Origin: Luidia sarsii
Taxonomy: Eukaryota; Echinodermata; Asteroidea; Paxillosida; Luidiidae
NCBI GenBank assembly: GCA_949987565.1
Contig: OX465109.1
Span: 17,124,851-17,188,850, forward strand
Direction of reading: 5' to 3'
DNA length: 64,000 nucleotides
Positions 21,566 to 34,228 of the stretch are shown piece by piece (positions within the stretch are counted from its first letter, which is position 1; the number at the start of each line of letters is the position of its first letter). The notes beneath the pieces were generated by a model. That model saw nothing but the letters and a program-made list of their open reading frames with translations. It had not been told where the DNA came from and searched no databases. Made by a program: the position numbers and the translations under genes.

Positions 21566-23324
21566 AAGGGCCCATAGTGGTGATGGTGTTGATGGTGTTG
21601 AAGGTGGTGATGGTGGTGGAGAAGTTGGTGATGATGGTGATGATGGTCAACGTGATCGTGGTCATGCAGGAAATTACAACAAAAATATACAGAATCAGGG
21701 ATTGACACATCCACACAAATGCCAAAACTGATATCCTAGGAACAAGCATTTCGTGGCAATTTGTGGTAAGGCTGGCGTGCACGCTATGAACTCGAATTCA
21801 CAGGTCGCGTCAGGAGCATTGGAACGGGGCTACCAAATTAAACGCTTAGTTTCACAGCAATAATCCTGTATGCTCTCTGCACGGTCTAACATTCATCATG
21901 TTAAACAAAATGACAAAGGAAAACCCGACTGGGAACTTTTAAGCAAATAAAAAAAAGAAAAGATGACAACGAATTTGGTGAACAAAATGAATGACCCTGC
22001 CAGAATTGAACGCTATGGTATCGAATAGAATATGGTAGTTTCGCGTTAAACAATACCCTTTCTAGAAATGGAAGCACATTAGGAAACAGAGAGTTGAAGG
22101 ATTGCTAGTTTACGGCGAGGGACAGGTACGGGGATGCAGTATAGCGTTCATCTATAAGGACGCGTTGCTGATAATTGATTGGGCCCACGGCTCCGCTCGC
22201 ATCATTTTATACTGCGCCGTGCGTCCGGGCGGGAAAACGCACCGTCACACTGCCATCTCGTCATCATTTTTTGTTTTCACACTTGATGTTGTTGTGTTTT
22301 TTTGTCAGATGGCAAACGAGCGTACGGTAATGACTCTTGTCCGCCTCCCCCCCCCCCTCTTGGGGGCAATAAAGAGTCGAGGCTCGGCCGGAGAATGGTT
22401 ACATTCAAGGGAGTGTAATGAGATGCGGTAGTTTTGGAAATGCGTTCTGCAGAAGGCTGGTCGGCAGTCAATGCGTCAAGCTATAGAAGAAAATGAAAAT
22501 AATTGTGAAAAACAAACCCCAGATCTTCAACAAACCGAACTTGGGGAGGATTTCAGTTTGAATTTATGATTTTTTTCATGATTTCTTTTTTTTTTGTATT
22601 TGCCTTTTTTTTGGTGGTAAACAACCTTCTTCCGGCAGTAAGTGACACTGCATATCAACGGCAATCTGATGCATTCCGTCCGGTTTGGTTTTTCCTGTTT
22701 GTCATAAATGACTAATGGATATTACGTTAAGTATGCACGGAGGCTCTGGTTGCTATGGCAGCGCGTTTCATGAACGCTAATTCCCGCATCTATAGCTGAA
22801 GAGAGATGTTCGCATTATTGTTTTTCTTTGCTTTCGCTGTCAGCTACTTTATCAGTTTATGCGTGTCTTTGTCTCCATGGAAACTTGGCTTTTTTTTTGG
22901 GGGGGGGGGTTGGCTTCGAGAATCACACTGCGATGCGATCTGTGTGGGGGTGGAATGATACCCGTACCTCGATTTGGAATATCACTATCTCTATTGGCAA
23001 GGTTAAGATCTAGAGTTGCATCTTCTATAATGGCTCGTGTAAATAAAATGGCATAATACCTTAGAAGACATTGTATCAAGTGTAGAGGTGGGTGTTTTTT
23101 TCCCCACACGAGGTCACCTGATCGCCAAATGCTAATTAGCATGTCCGCAGGAGCGGGCATGCAAATCTCGAATGGGAGTTTTTCCATGATTGGACGTTAA
23201 TTTTGATGAATTTTATTAAGGCGCGCGCGTTCCGCGTTCATCCGCGTGAATTGAACGCCGACCGTCAAAAAGCATGTGATTGAAAAAAAACCTCACGGCA
23301 ACACCGTGTACGTATACTATAATA
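21566..23324. other. No gene seen
   Basis: Holds a GGT/GAT triplet run at about 21,577-21,650, C-run at 22,347, several poly-T runs and otherwise unique DNA. No domain in any frame. Confidence 0.4.
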
Positions 23325-23556
23325 TGTGACCCGGCACAGCATAATGAGGAATAACCCCACTTTTGAGATTTTGAGGTTTTCTAATGATGTGAAAGAGTAT
23401 ACCATAAGCTTTCAAATGATATCAAAATATAATATCCTCTAATAAAAGAAAGAAAATTGATTTATAATCGAATTGTAAAGATACTTTAACTTCAGGCGTT
23501 GTTTACTCAAAAAGTATTTTGGTGGGATATTCCTCATGTCGTTGTGCCGGGTCACA
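23325..23556 (+). mobile_element. TA-type MITE, 232 bp
   Basis: Ends 'tgtgacccggcacagcataa' and 'ttgtgccgggtcaca' form a terminal inverted repeat of about 30 bp that continues into 'tgaggaata' / 'atattcctca'. A second full copy is at 53,485-53,734, with flanking TA on both sides, suggesting a TA target site as in Tc1/mariner-type or ISL2EU elements. Noncoding. Confidence 0.85.
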
Positions 23557-24739
23557 TTATTGTTCCCAGTCATTGGATACGATAGATAATTCCCCTTAGC
23601 GGAGACTTTTCCGCACCCGGAAAACGGTCATCGTTGAAACGTTTAAGCTTTAGGTATGCCAATATTATAGTAAGTTTACGGGCAGGTTTTTGGGAGAACA
23701 TCTGGTCGAAGTCAGAGTCTGATTAATAGGCCTATAGGCCTACTGCATGCAGGGGGGTTGTTTGTGCAGAAACAAAATGTTTACCAATCAACGGTTGACC
23801 GTTCGCCGAGCTAGCTAAACAAGCTTCTAATGGGTCAGATGACGGGGCGCCGACTGGGCAGGTTATAATTACGCTCCGATCTATCCTCGACCATCGCAAT
23901 TGTCGGTATAGCCATTTTTTCACCTTTTGATCGTTGCCGTTGTCACAGTTATGTCTATTCGTACTTAGTCTGTGACTAGGAAAGAAGGAAGATTCAATGC
24001 TCAGACCACCAAATCATTGGAACGTCCACGAAAGGATAATATTTTTTTAGAAAAATAAACAATTTAATCTAACACCTTCGACTTAAATATGTACAAATTT
24101 AGATTCTTTTGAAAAATGGGTGTTGCGATGAGGTCATTCCAGTTTGAAGTTGAAGAGTTGAACAGTTGAACAGTTGAAAAGTTGTGCACAAATCACACTA
24201 TTTAATAATAATGTTAGATTATCGTGATTTCACACCCACATGGGATTACAGTGTAATTCAAAAATACACAAAAAATTATCACCCCAAAACCAACAATACT
24301 AAACAAAATACGTTGAACATACTCAAAGTCAATCTGTTTCTTACATGTAAACTCAGCAACAGGTAGGCCCATTGTACAAATCAAAACTATTTATACTCCA
24401 GTTAGATTGGTATTGGCTTTGAGATTCTGTCTTTGAGAAGGATCCTGCTAGGATCGAAACGTCAGGCCTCGCTCCCAATGTCAGATACTTTCGCCTTTTG
24501 GTCATTTTAGTCAATAAGGCTGTTTGCAACATTTTCGCATTGTGACTTCTATGGTCAGATTGAGCATGTTCTTATCAAATTTCAATGACTTGTTGATCTT
24601 TGTTTTCTTCCGGAACGCCATTTAATTGTTTCTTTCATGAAGGCGTGGCCTTGCTAGGTGTTTAATTATTTGAAACTTTTTTGTGTGTGACGAGATGTAA
24701 TAGTGCAACGTACTAAGGAGTAGTTTCTTTGAGTTTCAG
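23557..24739. other. No gene; one hairpin-1 arm at 24,425-24,545
   Basis: Mostly unique A/T-rich DNA. At 24,440 the half-hairpin 'aggatcctgctaggatcgaa' with 'acgtcaggcc' is followed by the family tail 'ttttagtcaataaggctg' and 'tttgcaaca'. Confidence 0.5.
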
Positions 24740-25400
24740 GAATTCCCATGGGATGTGCCGGGGGGGGGGAGGGACCGAAAACTCGTTCCTTTCGCCATTA
24801 ATTTCAAAATCATTTTCAGTCCCCCAAAATAATGCACCGCGTCTTCGAACCGTTTCAGTGTGCAACGCGCGCCGAAGTATATTATGCCGTTCACGTAGCG
24901 CCGCGTCACGCGCGCGTAAGAGAGCGACATGCACTGCCAACGGCACCGTGACGTCACGCCTGGTAAGTACCGGGGGGGTAGCACATGCGCACAACGTGTC
25001 ACGATCGCCCACACGCCGTGCGCGTCCACTGCACGCCCGCAACCACCGAAAGCGCTTCTCTCTGTTGGACTTTGGCTTTGGAAAAGGCCAAACATTCCAT
25101 TTCCATTTCCTCTCTTGCCATGGTATCGAGAGTCAGAAATACAATGAAAATATAAACACCGCTTGATCATGATTAAGGATAAAACTCGGGTTTGGAACAG
25201 GACTTGTCCGGTACATACGAAACACAACGAAAAGTGTGTAGTAACGAATACAACATTTAAAACCTTATGTCGGACAAAATGGCGGCAATTTGTCAGACCT
25301 TAAATGGCGCGTTGTAATTGGTCAAGGGGCGTGGCCTACTGGAGCGGTGTATAAACGACGGACGGAAAATGGGACCGAAAGTGGGGGGGGGGATTTCGAA
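24740..25400 (+). promoter_or_regulatory. CpG-rich, promoter-like block
   Basis: From 24,800 to 25,060 the DNA is rich in CpG and contains the CRE palindrome TGACGTCA (24,949-24,956) just before a consensus splice donor 'ctg|gtaagt' (24,963). Between 25,276 and 25,356 four promoter motifs fall within 80 bp: a YY1-like AAAATGGCGGC, a reversed CCAAT box, a GC box GGGGCGTGGCC and a TATA-like GTATAAAC. No coding sequence was recognised on either side, so which gene it might serve is unknown. Confidence 0.35.
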
Positions 25401-25926
25401 AGCGAGGATGGTTGACCGAGATAACGAGACAAGGGTCGCGGATATCCTTTGACGGGAAGAAAAAATAAGGAATGGAACTGTGTTTGTGATTAGACTCGGG
25501 ATTATTGTATATGGAGATTACTTTTCAGGGGAAGTTTTCTCTTTTCTTTGATGTTTTTTTTTAATAACCTTGGTTCTTCAAGCCTACATATACCAAGGTT
25601 GTTGGTGTATGTGCTGGCGAAGTAATCTTGATTGCTAAATCGATTGGAAACAAGTCTTGCTCACGGCCGAAACCAGCCCGCACGTGCCTTGCATGAGACG
25701 AACTCGAGCATGAACGATGTGGGAGATATATATATATGAACGAGAGTGCTGACGGAAGTCTTGACAAGTCAAGACGTATAGATAAGACGACCCGGAGGCT
25801 GGTATGCGATGATGTTATAGCACGCTCGCTGCTCTATTGCTCAGCCACCTGGCTAGATCTGGCATTCCTATACCGTTCTGGAATCATGTCTTTCCGAGGC
25901 TCCAGGGCGCTATAGGTTCGTGGCTT
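25401..25926. other. No gene seen
   Basis: Unique-looking DNA with a short (TA)n at about 25,730. No supported exon. Confidence 0.4.
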
Positions 25927-26296
25927 AAAGGCCATCTACAACATTGCGAAAGATCGGAAAAACATCGATGTCCACAGATTTTCCTTCTCATCTGAACAGT
26001 TTGTAGATGGTCATGATAGCCATCCTCATGTTGAAATCTTTCGGTCTGGGATGCTGTGCTTCTCGTAAAATCGTCACTCCAACATCAACAAATAGTTTAT
26101 TACTCGCGAGTAATCAACTATTTCTTACACTACAGGACGGTGCAAAAACCGTGACTTTTTTTTGGCCATGTTTCTATACTTTCTCGGATTACCATTTCAG
26201 CTGAAACCTGCGCAGTATTGCTGCAGTATATTTGGAATGCTCAGTGGTTTGACACTCAAACGGTGGCAATCTTTTGACCTTTACCGATGTTGGACC
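25927..26296 (+). mobile_element. Family A MITE, full length
   Basis: Begins 'aaaggccatctacaacattg' and ends 'gacctttaccgatgttgg'. In the centre 'aaatagtttattactcgc' is followed by its reverse complement with one mismatch, forming a palindrome of about 34 bp around TCGCGA. Flanking blocks 'catgttgaaatctttcgg' and 'tctttcttacactacagg'-like sequence match the other copies. Noncoding. Confidence 0.85.
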
Positions 26297-26979
26297 GACT
26301 TTAATCTTAGGCTGACCTTTTGTGTGTGGACCCCTCAGTTAATCTGTACCGTCGAAAGGTACAGGGCCACGACGAGTGCAGAATTTAATCAGCAAAAAAT
26401 AATCAATTGTGCTGTTCTCCTTTGTACAAAAAGAAGAAGAAGAGAGGAATGAATTACACGACGGAAGAAACGAAATGACTCATGTTCGGCAGTTACAAAT
26501 CAAAATTTGGGGGAGCTTTTTTTTTTCAAGTTTTTTTTATTCCACTTGTCTTAGCTGTTCTCCTTCGTAAAAAAATAAAGTGAAATTAAATACACAACGA
26601 GAAAACAAAATAAATAAATTTTTGTTTTGTTTTATTTTATTTTTCTATTTTTCTTTACTGAAAACAAATGGCGCTTTGCTATCCTGAAATGTCCAATATT
26701 CTTTTGTCATGGACGGAATGACGCTAGCTACAAAAGAAAATGTCCAGGTATTGAAAAGAATGAAAGAAGGACAAGGAGGATATAATTATTGTTTGTAGTG
26801 AAATGAATGAAAAACATGACCAATGTGAATATGTCTAAGATGCTTTGCCGAAGTGAGGGGATTTTTGTATTGAATGCACAGATAATAATTATGTGGCGCT
26901 TTTACCTTTTTGTACAGTATATGTGTATTGTGCAGTATAGGGAGAGGCGATGTCCTATGGGCTCCATTTAGGAAGTGTA
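26297..26979. other. No gene seen; A/T-rich
   Basis: Poly-T and AAATAAA-type runs at 26,515-26,660. No supported exon. Confidence 0.4.
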
Positions 26980-27189
26980 TATTCACCCGGCAACGGCATT
27001 CTTCCTGGAGGCCCGTTCCTGCTAATGCTATGCATAATTCATGAACACTCTTATCTTGACTCTGATTGGCTAGCGTCCGAGTATAGAGCATACATGAATA
27101 ACCATAGACACGATGCAATGACAATTGGCCAATCAGACTAAGGGACCGGCAGGATAGCGTTCGGGAAGAATACCGTTGCCGGGTGAATA
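26980..27189. mobile_element. MITE with 26-bp terminal inverted repeats
   Basis: The left end TATTCACCCGGCAACGG followed by CATTCTTCC is matched by the reverse complement at the right end with one mismatch. A second inverted pair, 'ctctgattggc' and 'gccaatcaga', lies inside. Length 210 bp, noncoding. Candidate flanks 'gtgta' and 'gtcta' are not an exact duplication. Confidence 0.75.
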
Positions 27190-29734
27190 GTCTATAACCT
27201 GCCTTGAATTTACCCCAGGATATAAGGCATCGTCAGTGGCCGTAGAGGTTGACGTTGTTTCGCGCTTTCTCCTATAACTCATTTTTCGTGTGCCGCGGTG
27301 CAAGTGTTATCTTAACCTATAAGTTTGTGTACTTGTATAGATTGGGCCGGCCAATTTCTGCAACATGCCAAACATTGTATGTTGCACATTGAAGCTGGTG
27401 GATCAAGGTACGCTGTTCGCACGGGACGTGTGTTGTGCGTCTCCCCTGTGCAGACTCCAAAGCTAGAGTCTCAAAGTTATAGCTCCTGTCTAGACTCGAA
27501 GCTCGGAGATTGTCTAGTCTTTGAGCATTGAAAAGATTGTTTCATCTATCCGGGGTGTCAGGTTATTGCATTAGCTTGCAGCCAAGGGACCCAATTCGAC
27601 ACGTGGGCCATTTTGTTTTTTCATTATCGGGCTGATGATATACTGTCACAGGTATTACAGGACGAACTCCAGGATTGCGGGTGTCCGGGCTATGAGCGCC
27701 TTGCCTTGTGCATTAAAAAAACAAAAACTCGTTGCATTCAGTCATGCACAGCCTGTAGGTTTAAAGGCACGTTTACACAGGAGCGCGGTAACTAACATCG
27801 ACAGCGGAAAGCGGCAATTATACCGCTCGGTTTTTCTTCATGCAGACGCCATTCTCTTAACAGCCCTAAGTACCCGAAGCTTGTGTCCGAGTCGAATCCA
27901 AGCGCTGATGAAATGGCCCGTATAAGAGCCTTCGGAATTTAGCCCATATAGTCGTACGTCACCGCGTCCGGTCTGCCCAATGATGGATAACGCCAGTTAC
28001 GGCAGCGCTTAATGAATGACTTATATAGGTACCCCGAGACAGACGGCACAGGTAATTGCAAGTATAGCCTGCACGGAAAGGAATTTCCATTTCCTCAGAG
28101 AGAGAGAGAGAGAGAGAGAGAATCCGAAAAGAAGGTACCGGCGGCTCTCTTGCAATTCGGGGTACGAGTCGGCTCGTCGGCACTGTAAGACCATGGCCTA
28201 TCACTCTGCAATTTTGCAGCCGGTGATGTGCGATCCTGTTCCCGAGTTGCAGCGTTCTTGGGTGGGTGCTCGTGCGGTTTCGAGCGCGAGATATAGAACA
28301 AGGTTCGCGTGGCGAAGAACAGACCGCCCCAACTCGACCTATGAAGGCTATAAACATGACATCATACATTCAGATTTTTTTTTTTTTTGAAATAATCATT
28401 GTGTCCACCGGCGTTTCCGCCAGACGCGAGTCCAAGACGGCAATCGATGAATAATAATTGCTCTATAAATGGGTTTGGTATACGTTGTACTGTGGATTTG
28501 CTATATACCTTAGCGTTATAACTGACCAATCTGATCTGAAATGGTCACTCTATAGAACTGGAGCACATGGATGGAGCATAGTACCTTGGCTGGAATAGCC
28601 ATGTATGCATCACTTTTACAATGATTTTGGAGATCAATACCTGAGGTAGCCCATCAAAGACAAAAACTGGGAACTTTTGACCCAAAAAATAATGGCAAAG
28701 AAAACTTTTACTGGACGCACGGGGACTTGAACTCGAGACCTCTGGATTAATGCGTACTACTACCAGTGCTCTTCCACCTGAGCTTTCCAGCCCTTAGGTG
28801 CTGGCTTTCCCAAAATAGCCAACTAGTCTTTGCCGGGATGTGGGCGCCAGTCAACCATTGACTGCCGTATATGAGATCACCCCCTTCTGCTTTCGTTCAG
28901 ATGCAAACAACTAATATTGGCACCAATAAGGGATGCTTTTCCGAGTCTTTTCTACTCTTCCAAGTCCTGAAGTTCTTTTCGTCAGTGCACCGGGCTGAGA
29001 CGACGTAGGGTGGCCACGTCAACAACACAGTTCTCGGCTCTCGCACAGTATACAGTGCCTCGCAGCGGTCACGCCACACAGACCCGCAACCTTCCAAAAG
29101 TCCACCGCTATAATAGTCCCTAGCTCCCCCCCCCCCACCCTCCATCCACCGCCCGCTGTCCGGCCCTTTTCAAAATGACATTTACCGAAAATGAAATCAA
29201 ATAGAACTCTTCGATTGTAATTCGAGGCGTGGGGAAATGGCCGGACTTGGAGGGTGTGTCATATCCACATCTCCCGGGCTCTCCTCCGACTTCGATCGAT
29301 AATCGTTACGGGTTGGCCGCGTGTAGGCACCGCACTGCACCCGACCACCGGGACGCGGCTGCTCGCACTTCAATTTCTTTCCTGGCGAAGAAAACGGAAA
29401 AAAAAACCAAATCATCGGGCACTCCCGATATTGTTTGTTATCAATCTGTCTCCAATTCGGGGGGATGCGTTTCACTTTTGAGCCTCACAACGGTCGATGA
29501 AATTCCAGGGTTCGTTGGCATTCGGCGCAAGGCTGTGTCTCCACTCTTTTCTGTTTTCTCAGGCGCCTTCGTGGCACCGATTTCGGCTCCGATCGATGGT
29601 GTTGACATTTTGAAAGAGAAACAAAAATTGCTGACAATGTAACTCTCATACAGGCTCTACGTGTTGTTGCTGTTCGCTTTGTATACGAAAGGAATTGGAG
29701 AAGTGTGGATACAACACACCCATAGCCATTGCGT
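27190..29734. other. No gene seen apart from one SINE
   Basis: Contains a (GA)n tract at 28,099-28,121, poly-T at 28,377-28,388 and a C-run at 29,131. Several short open frames lack recognisable domains. Confidence 0.4.
28685..28830 (-). mobile_element. tRNA-derived SINE (type beta)
   Basis: On the minus strand: 'gctggaaagctcaggtgg' (A box), 'gaggtctcgagttcaagtcc' (B box) and the body 'gtaaaagttttctttgcc'. This is the clearest head of the family. The anticodon arm region has extra bases, so it is not a working tRNA. Confidence 0.7.
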
Positions 29735-29870
29735 TAAAGCCCCTATGCAACATCGGTAAAGGTCAAATGATTGCCACAGTTTGCGTGTTAAACCATTAAA
29801 CATTCCCCCAAAACAATCCTGCGAAGGTCTTAGCTCAAATAGTAATGCGAGGAAGTAGAAAACGGCACGA
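29735..29870 (-). mobile_element. Family A MITE fragment
   Basis: Starts with the terminal repeat 'ttaaagcccctatgcaacat' followed by 'cggtaaaggtcaaatgattg' and 'ctcaaatagtaatgcgagg', matching the right third of the element in reverse. Confidence 0.7.
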
Positions 29871-31424
29871 AGGTCATTTCATTCAGTGAGCAAGTAGCAA
29901 CATTTGTTTGTATCAACTTAATAATAGTGAAATAAGTCCCGTTTGATACTACGGTAACGCCTGCGTTTGTAAATTCACTTCAATTTAGCCTGCTTTTCAT
30001 TAAAAAAAAACTCAGTCCGCTGAGCGTGAATTATCATGTGGGCATTGAATCGTCAGGTCTTTAGAATGTATGTAACACTATAAGGGGATATTTTTGGGCA
30101 CGAACTCACTTCATCTATATAGCGCCGATGAATGCACACAGTCATCGAAGCCTGAACTGCATTGACCAGAAACGTGCATAGTGGTATAGTATACTCCAAA
30201 CATCCGATTTTTTTTTTCCCAGCGCAAAGGAAACACGGAGACGAATTGTTCATTTTCTTATACGGGGACAAAATCTAGTGTGACGGAGACGCATTGTCCC
30301 GGGGAATCTATTAGGAGATTTCTATTTGAACACGACCACCTCGATGTACCAGTCCCCGCCATCTGCTCGGGGGCTGTTCCCCGCAAAGAAAGAGCGAAAT
30401 CTGTCCGATTGTGGGAAGCCTTTACAAATGGTACTATTTATATCGCACCGGGACACGCTCTAATGAGTTTGCCTGGGTGCCATCTGACCCCGTCCATATT
30501 TTTTTCCACGCTGAGAACAAAGTGCAGGGAGGCGCTACTTTCTCGTGGCTGGTATTCCGGGGGTTTGTCTCGCTCTGTTTTTGTATTATTATTATTTTGT
30601 TTGGGAGTGGGGGGGAAGTTTTTCGTGGACCGCCATTGCAGAGTTGTTGCGGCGTGGTTGCGGGTCGGATAGGCTCAGCGGGCGTCAGGCACGAACCCAC
30701 GCCGTCACCCGGCCGCGATTGTCGGTATAGTGTGGGGCGTCCGTCCCGCTGAATGCAACCCTTTGCATACAAAGGTGAAGAAAACGCAACCGCGTATTAC
30801 GGTACCTCCAGCCTTGGCACGGATTTATTTGCCCAAGATGACGGCCCTATTCAAGGTGAGATTTATACCAACAGTCAAATCTTAGACTTTAATTCTCTGC
30901 CGAGGAATTGGCCTTCATACATTTAAGGACACTATTGTCGTATCCTGTTTAACTAAGCCATAGTCCTTGACAATCAAGAATGCTTTGTTTTGGTCTGTTT
31001 TGGGTCTTTCTGTTTGTTTGTTTGGCTACCTCGTGGGTGACGTTTGTCACGGGAATTTACTGACACTGGACTGGGCTCTAATTTCTCCAATCGATATAAC
31101 CACGTCCACGCTATAACTGTATTTTATGTATGCGAACAAAAGAAATTTGGACGGCCCACCTTATTATTATTATTAATAACCTGGGTTTTCATGTTGTGGA
31201 TAACAGAGCCAGATTCGGATTCGGAGCCCATGCGAAGTTTTGCCCCCCCCCCCAAATGGCCCTTACTAACATTGAAGGATTTGGTATCGTGGGAGGTTCG
31301 TGTCTTAGTCAGTTATGGTATAGACCTTAAGCATTATCTGACCATACTGCAATCTTAAAGATAAAGTGATTGACAAGGGCTTTCCGACTGAAGTGACGTT
31401 ATGTCTACAACGTTGTCTTTAGCC
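29871..31424. other. No gene seen
   Basis: Unique-looking DNA with a GC-rich part near 30,630-30,720 and a C-run at 31,244. No domain in any frame. Confidence 0.4.
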
Positions 31425-31745
31425 GTGCTTCCACCAGACTCTGAAATGTAACCGTGACGACTCAAAGGCAGAGTGTGACCAGGACAAAACAGATACATGT
31501 ACACGGAGGAAGGGGGAAGAGAGTGAATAGGACACGGATGAGAAACAAAGGACAAAGAGGAAAGCTGGTAGGGTGAGATCAAAGGGAAGGGCAAGGATTG
31601 GGGTAGGGATTAGTGAGAGGAGGGGGAAAGATAAAAGAGAGAAGTGTGGAGGAGTCCTGCTATGATCGAAATGTCAGGCCGACACAATTCTGAGGTTTGC
31701 ATTTCGGTAATTTTAGTCAGTAAGCAGTTTGCAACATTTTTGTAT
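31425..31745 (+). repeat. Hairpin-1 repeat with AGGA-rich body
   Basis: Body 'gatacatgtacacggaggaa' through 'aaagctggtagggtgagatc' matches 61,380-61,480 and 63,640-63,740. The right arm reads 'tgatcgaaatgtcaggccga' and ends with 'tttagtcagtaagcagtttg'. The left arm is lost. Confidence 0.7.
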
Positions 31746-31764
31746 ATCAAATATTAATCTGCTC

Positions 31765-31870
31765 GAAAAAAAAATTGGAAAAGATTTTAAACTTTGACTG
31801 GATAGTGGGACTTGGACCCGAGACCTCTGGTTTTGCGTACCAGAACATCGATATTGTCACTTAAACTCTT
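31765..31870 (-). mobile_element. tRNA-derived SINE (type beta), decayed
   Basis: The plus strand shows 'tgggacttggacccgagacc' and 'tctggttttgcgtaccaga', the reverse of the B-box/anticodon region of the copy at 28.7 kb, after an 'aaactttgactgg' body. Confidence 0.5.
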
Positions 31871-32559
31871 GCGATCTTATCAGCTAATCTGAGGAAATGG
31901 CGGGACCCCCTTTTGAACCAGCCCTATACTGTCTATAGGTCCTCTGTATAGTTGTTTGGACATTCTGATGCACACAAAGTGCAATTCCCTTCAGTCACAC
32001 CTGTTGGGACTACCCTGTCCGGTTATTCGTGGTTGGCTTGACCTATAAATGGTTGCAATAAGTTGCATTCTGGGTTGTTGTTTTTCTCGGTCACAGTTTA
32101 GAGCTCTCTTTTATCTATCCAGAACAGTCGTCTCGCTTTCTACAGAAGCACAAACCCTTCAGAAAAGTCACACAAAGTCTGTACATTCCCAGACGGCAGT
32201 AGCCACACACTGACTCCTGCATGCACTCCCCCTATCCCTCGATCACTGACCATGGTTTAAAATTTGCATATGGTGCCCGACACAAACGCAATAGTGGTAT
32301 CTCAGAAGTTCAAGCACGGCCATAGCGTCAACGACCAACACCCTCCCTCGATTTAAAAAAAAATTAATTTGAGACATTTGAAAATAAGAATATGAATGGG
32401 GATGTAAATAAAGTGCTCTTCCGTGAAAAATGGCGTTTACTTGAAACCCGCCAAAAGAGAGAGAGAGAGAGAGAGAGGGGATCCTAAGTTGAGTTTGATT
32501 GAGTAATGTATAATGAGTTCATGTTCTGTTGATCCCACAGGTGTTTTTTTTGTTATTGT
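31871..32559. other. No gene; short (GA)n
   Basis: (GA)n at 32,457-32,478; otherwise unique-looking DNA without exon evidence. Confidence 0.4.
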
Positions 32560-32835
32560 AGGTTGGCCTTGTAAACTTTTGGTACCGGTACTAGTCTTTG
32601 TATCTAGGGATGGTGGCCCCCAAGTTAATGTATTTGACATTCCTAACCCCCTTTTATTTTCAAAATTTAGTGGGCCTGACGTTTCGATCCTAGCAGGACC
32701 TTTCACAATGGCAGAGAAAGGTCCTGCCTTTGAGAAAGCCTCAGCCTCTGCTAGGATCGAAACGTCGGGCCCACTTAATTTTGAGATTTGCATTTTGGTA
32801 ATTTCAGTCAGTAATTAGCAGTTTGCAACATTATT
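32560..32835. repeat. Hairpin-1 repeat, both arms
   Basis: Left arm 'gggcctgacgtttcgatcct' then 'agcaggacctttc', right arm 'gaaaggtcctgcc' ... 'ctaggatcgaaacgtcgggc'. The outer sequence 'ttttggtaatttcagtcag' and 'agcagtttgcaaca' is the family's edge. Its left flank 'taatgtatttgacattcc' also adjoins the copy at 63.5 kb, showing a longer shared element. Confidence 0.75.
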
Positions 32836-33039
32836 TTGTGTATACCCCTTTTATTTTGTGGGGACCAGCCGAAGTTTAGGTCAATTGAAAGAACCTTATT
32901 CCTTTCGCCTGATATTTTCTTTAGTCGACTGAATCCCACTCAATATCACTTGTGACCCCTCTGTTCGGGTAACTCTTCCACAATAACCCCGACTCGTTTC
33001 TGTATAATCTGCAGTCGGTCTTAATTTGCCTGCCCGAAT

Positions 33040-33345
33040 TTCTCTCTCTCAGTCTCTCTCAGTCTCTCTCTCAGTCTCTCTCTCAGTCTCTCTCAGTCTC
33101 TCTCTCAGTCTCTCTCTCAGTCTCTCTCAGTCTCTCTCAGTCTCTGTCTCAGTCTCTCTCTCAGTCTCTCTCTCAGTCTCTCTCTCAGTCTCTCTCTCAG
33201 TCTCTCTCTCAGTCTCTCTCTCAGTCTCTCTCTCAGTCTCTCTCAGTCTTTATCTCAGTCTCCCTTTCTCAGTCTCTCTCAGTCTCTCTCTCTCAGTCTC
33301 TCTCCCTCAGTCTCTCTCAGTCTCTCTCTCTGTCTCTCTCTCTCT
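33040..33345 (+). repeat. CTCTCAGT microsatellite
   Basis: About 300 bp of CTCTCAGT and CTCTCTCAGT units in 8-10-bp steps. The Ser/Leu/Val-rich frame through it is an artefact. Confidence 0.95.
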
Positions 33346-34089
33346 TCTAGGGGGTGTTTACACGAGTTGAAAACAATGTAGAACTGTTTAAATGCCTCCG
33401 ATGTTAGGCTATGTCTTGCGTGCACCGCGTGCAGATCAATCATCGCTTAATAATCACAGGCGTCAAGATTGATGGAAAACTCCATCCGTCCACGCAGTCT
33501 TGAAGTGAGCTAGAAACTCAAGCTTCTGCCCTCCCGCCCAATTTTCCCTCTTTTGTTTGGGGGGGGGGGGGTGGGGTTTCATTTCGTTCTCTTACTGTAT
33601 AGGAACAAGAACAAATGAAAAGTGTTGATAATATTGACAGCGATTGCGCAGCGGGTGCCCGCCGCTCGATTGCAATCTAAGGGAGCGACTGTGAGAACAC
33701 AGACCTTATTGGCTAAGGAAATCAGAGTGCGTTTATTTGAGTTTGGTGAAGGCGCAACGGCTGGTGCCTAGATAGCCATTAAGGCGGTGCCGGCCGGTAT
33801 AATGTGGCCGACATTTGGGTCGTCACGTCTGCCGTTCAGAGCAGCCGAAAACTGCTACCCCCTCCCCCCCCCTCCACCTACCCATCGTCTTGCCGGTATG
33901 TATAGCTTTGCCCCGTTTCACATTTTGACCCACTTTCTTTCACTGAAAGAAATGTCACCTCCCCTCCCCCCAAAAAAATTAAACAATAATTATATATTTG
34001 CCGGTATGTATCGCCCGTCCTTTGAGAGGTTTTGTTGCTGTGATGTTATTGCGTGTCATCGTATACAGGCACTACTTTCCCAATTCCTA
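33346..34089. other. No gene seen
   Basis: Holds a G-run at 33,559 and C-rich tract at 33,858-33,875. No exon supported. Confidence 0.4.
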
Positions 34090-34200
34090 CAGAATCGTCA
34101 TATTGTGTAGGAATGTGTAGGCATGTGGTAGTTAATGCGTAGTAGCGGAATTTGCAGGATTCAGGGCATGTGGAGTTTTTGTCACTGTGGTCAGTTTTGG
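34090..34200 (+). repeat. One 43-bp unit joined to one 89-bp unit start
   Basis: 'gcatgtggtagttaatgcgtagtagcgg' resembles the 43-bp array at 62.3-62.9 kb, and it runs straight into 'gggcatgtggagtttttgtc' of the 89-bp array at 60.5-61.0 kb. The two minisatellites are therefore one related family. Confidence 0.55.
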
Positions 34201-34228
34201 TCAGTTTTGGTCAACAAAAAAAACATAT

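Noticed and set aside
24736..25227. 163-codon minus-strand frame over the CpG-rich block
   Set aside because: Amino-acid composition follows the GC-rich DNA; no domain, and a + strand frame of similar length overlaps it.
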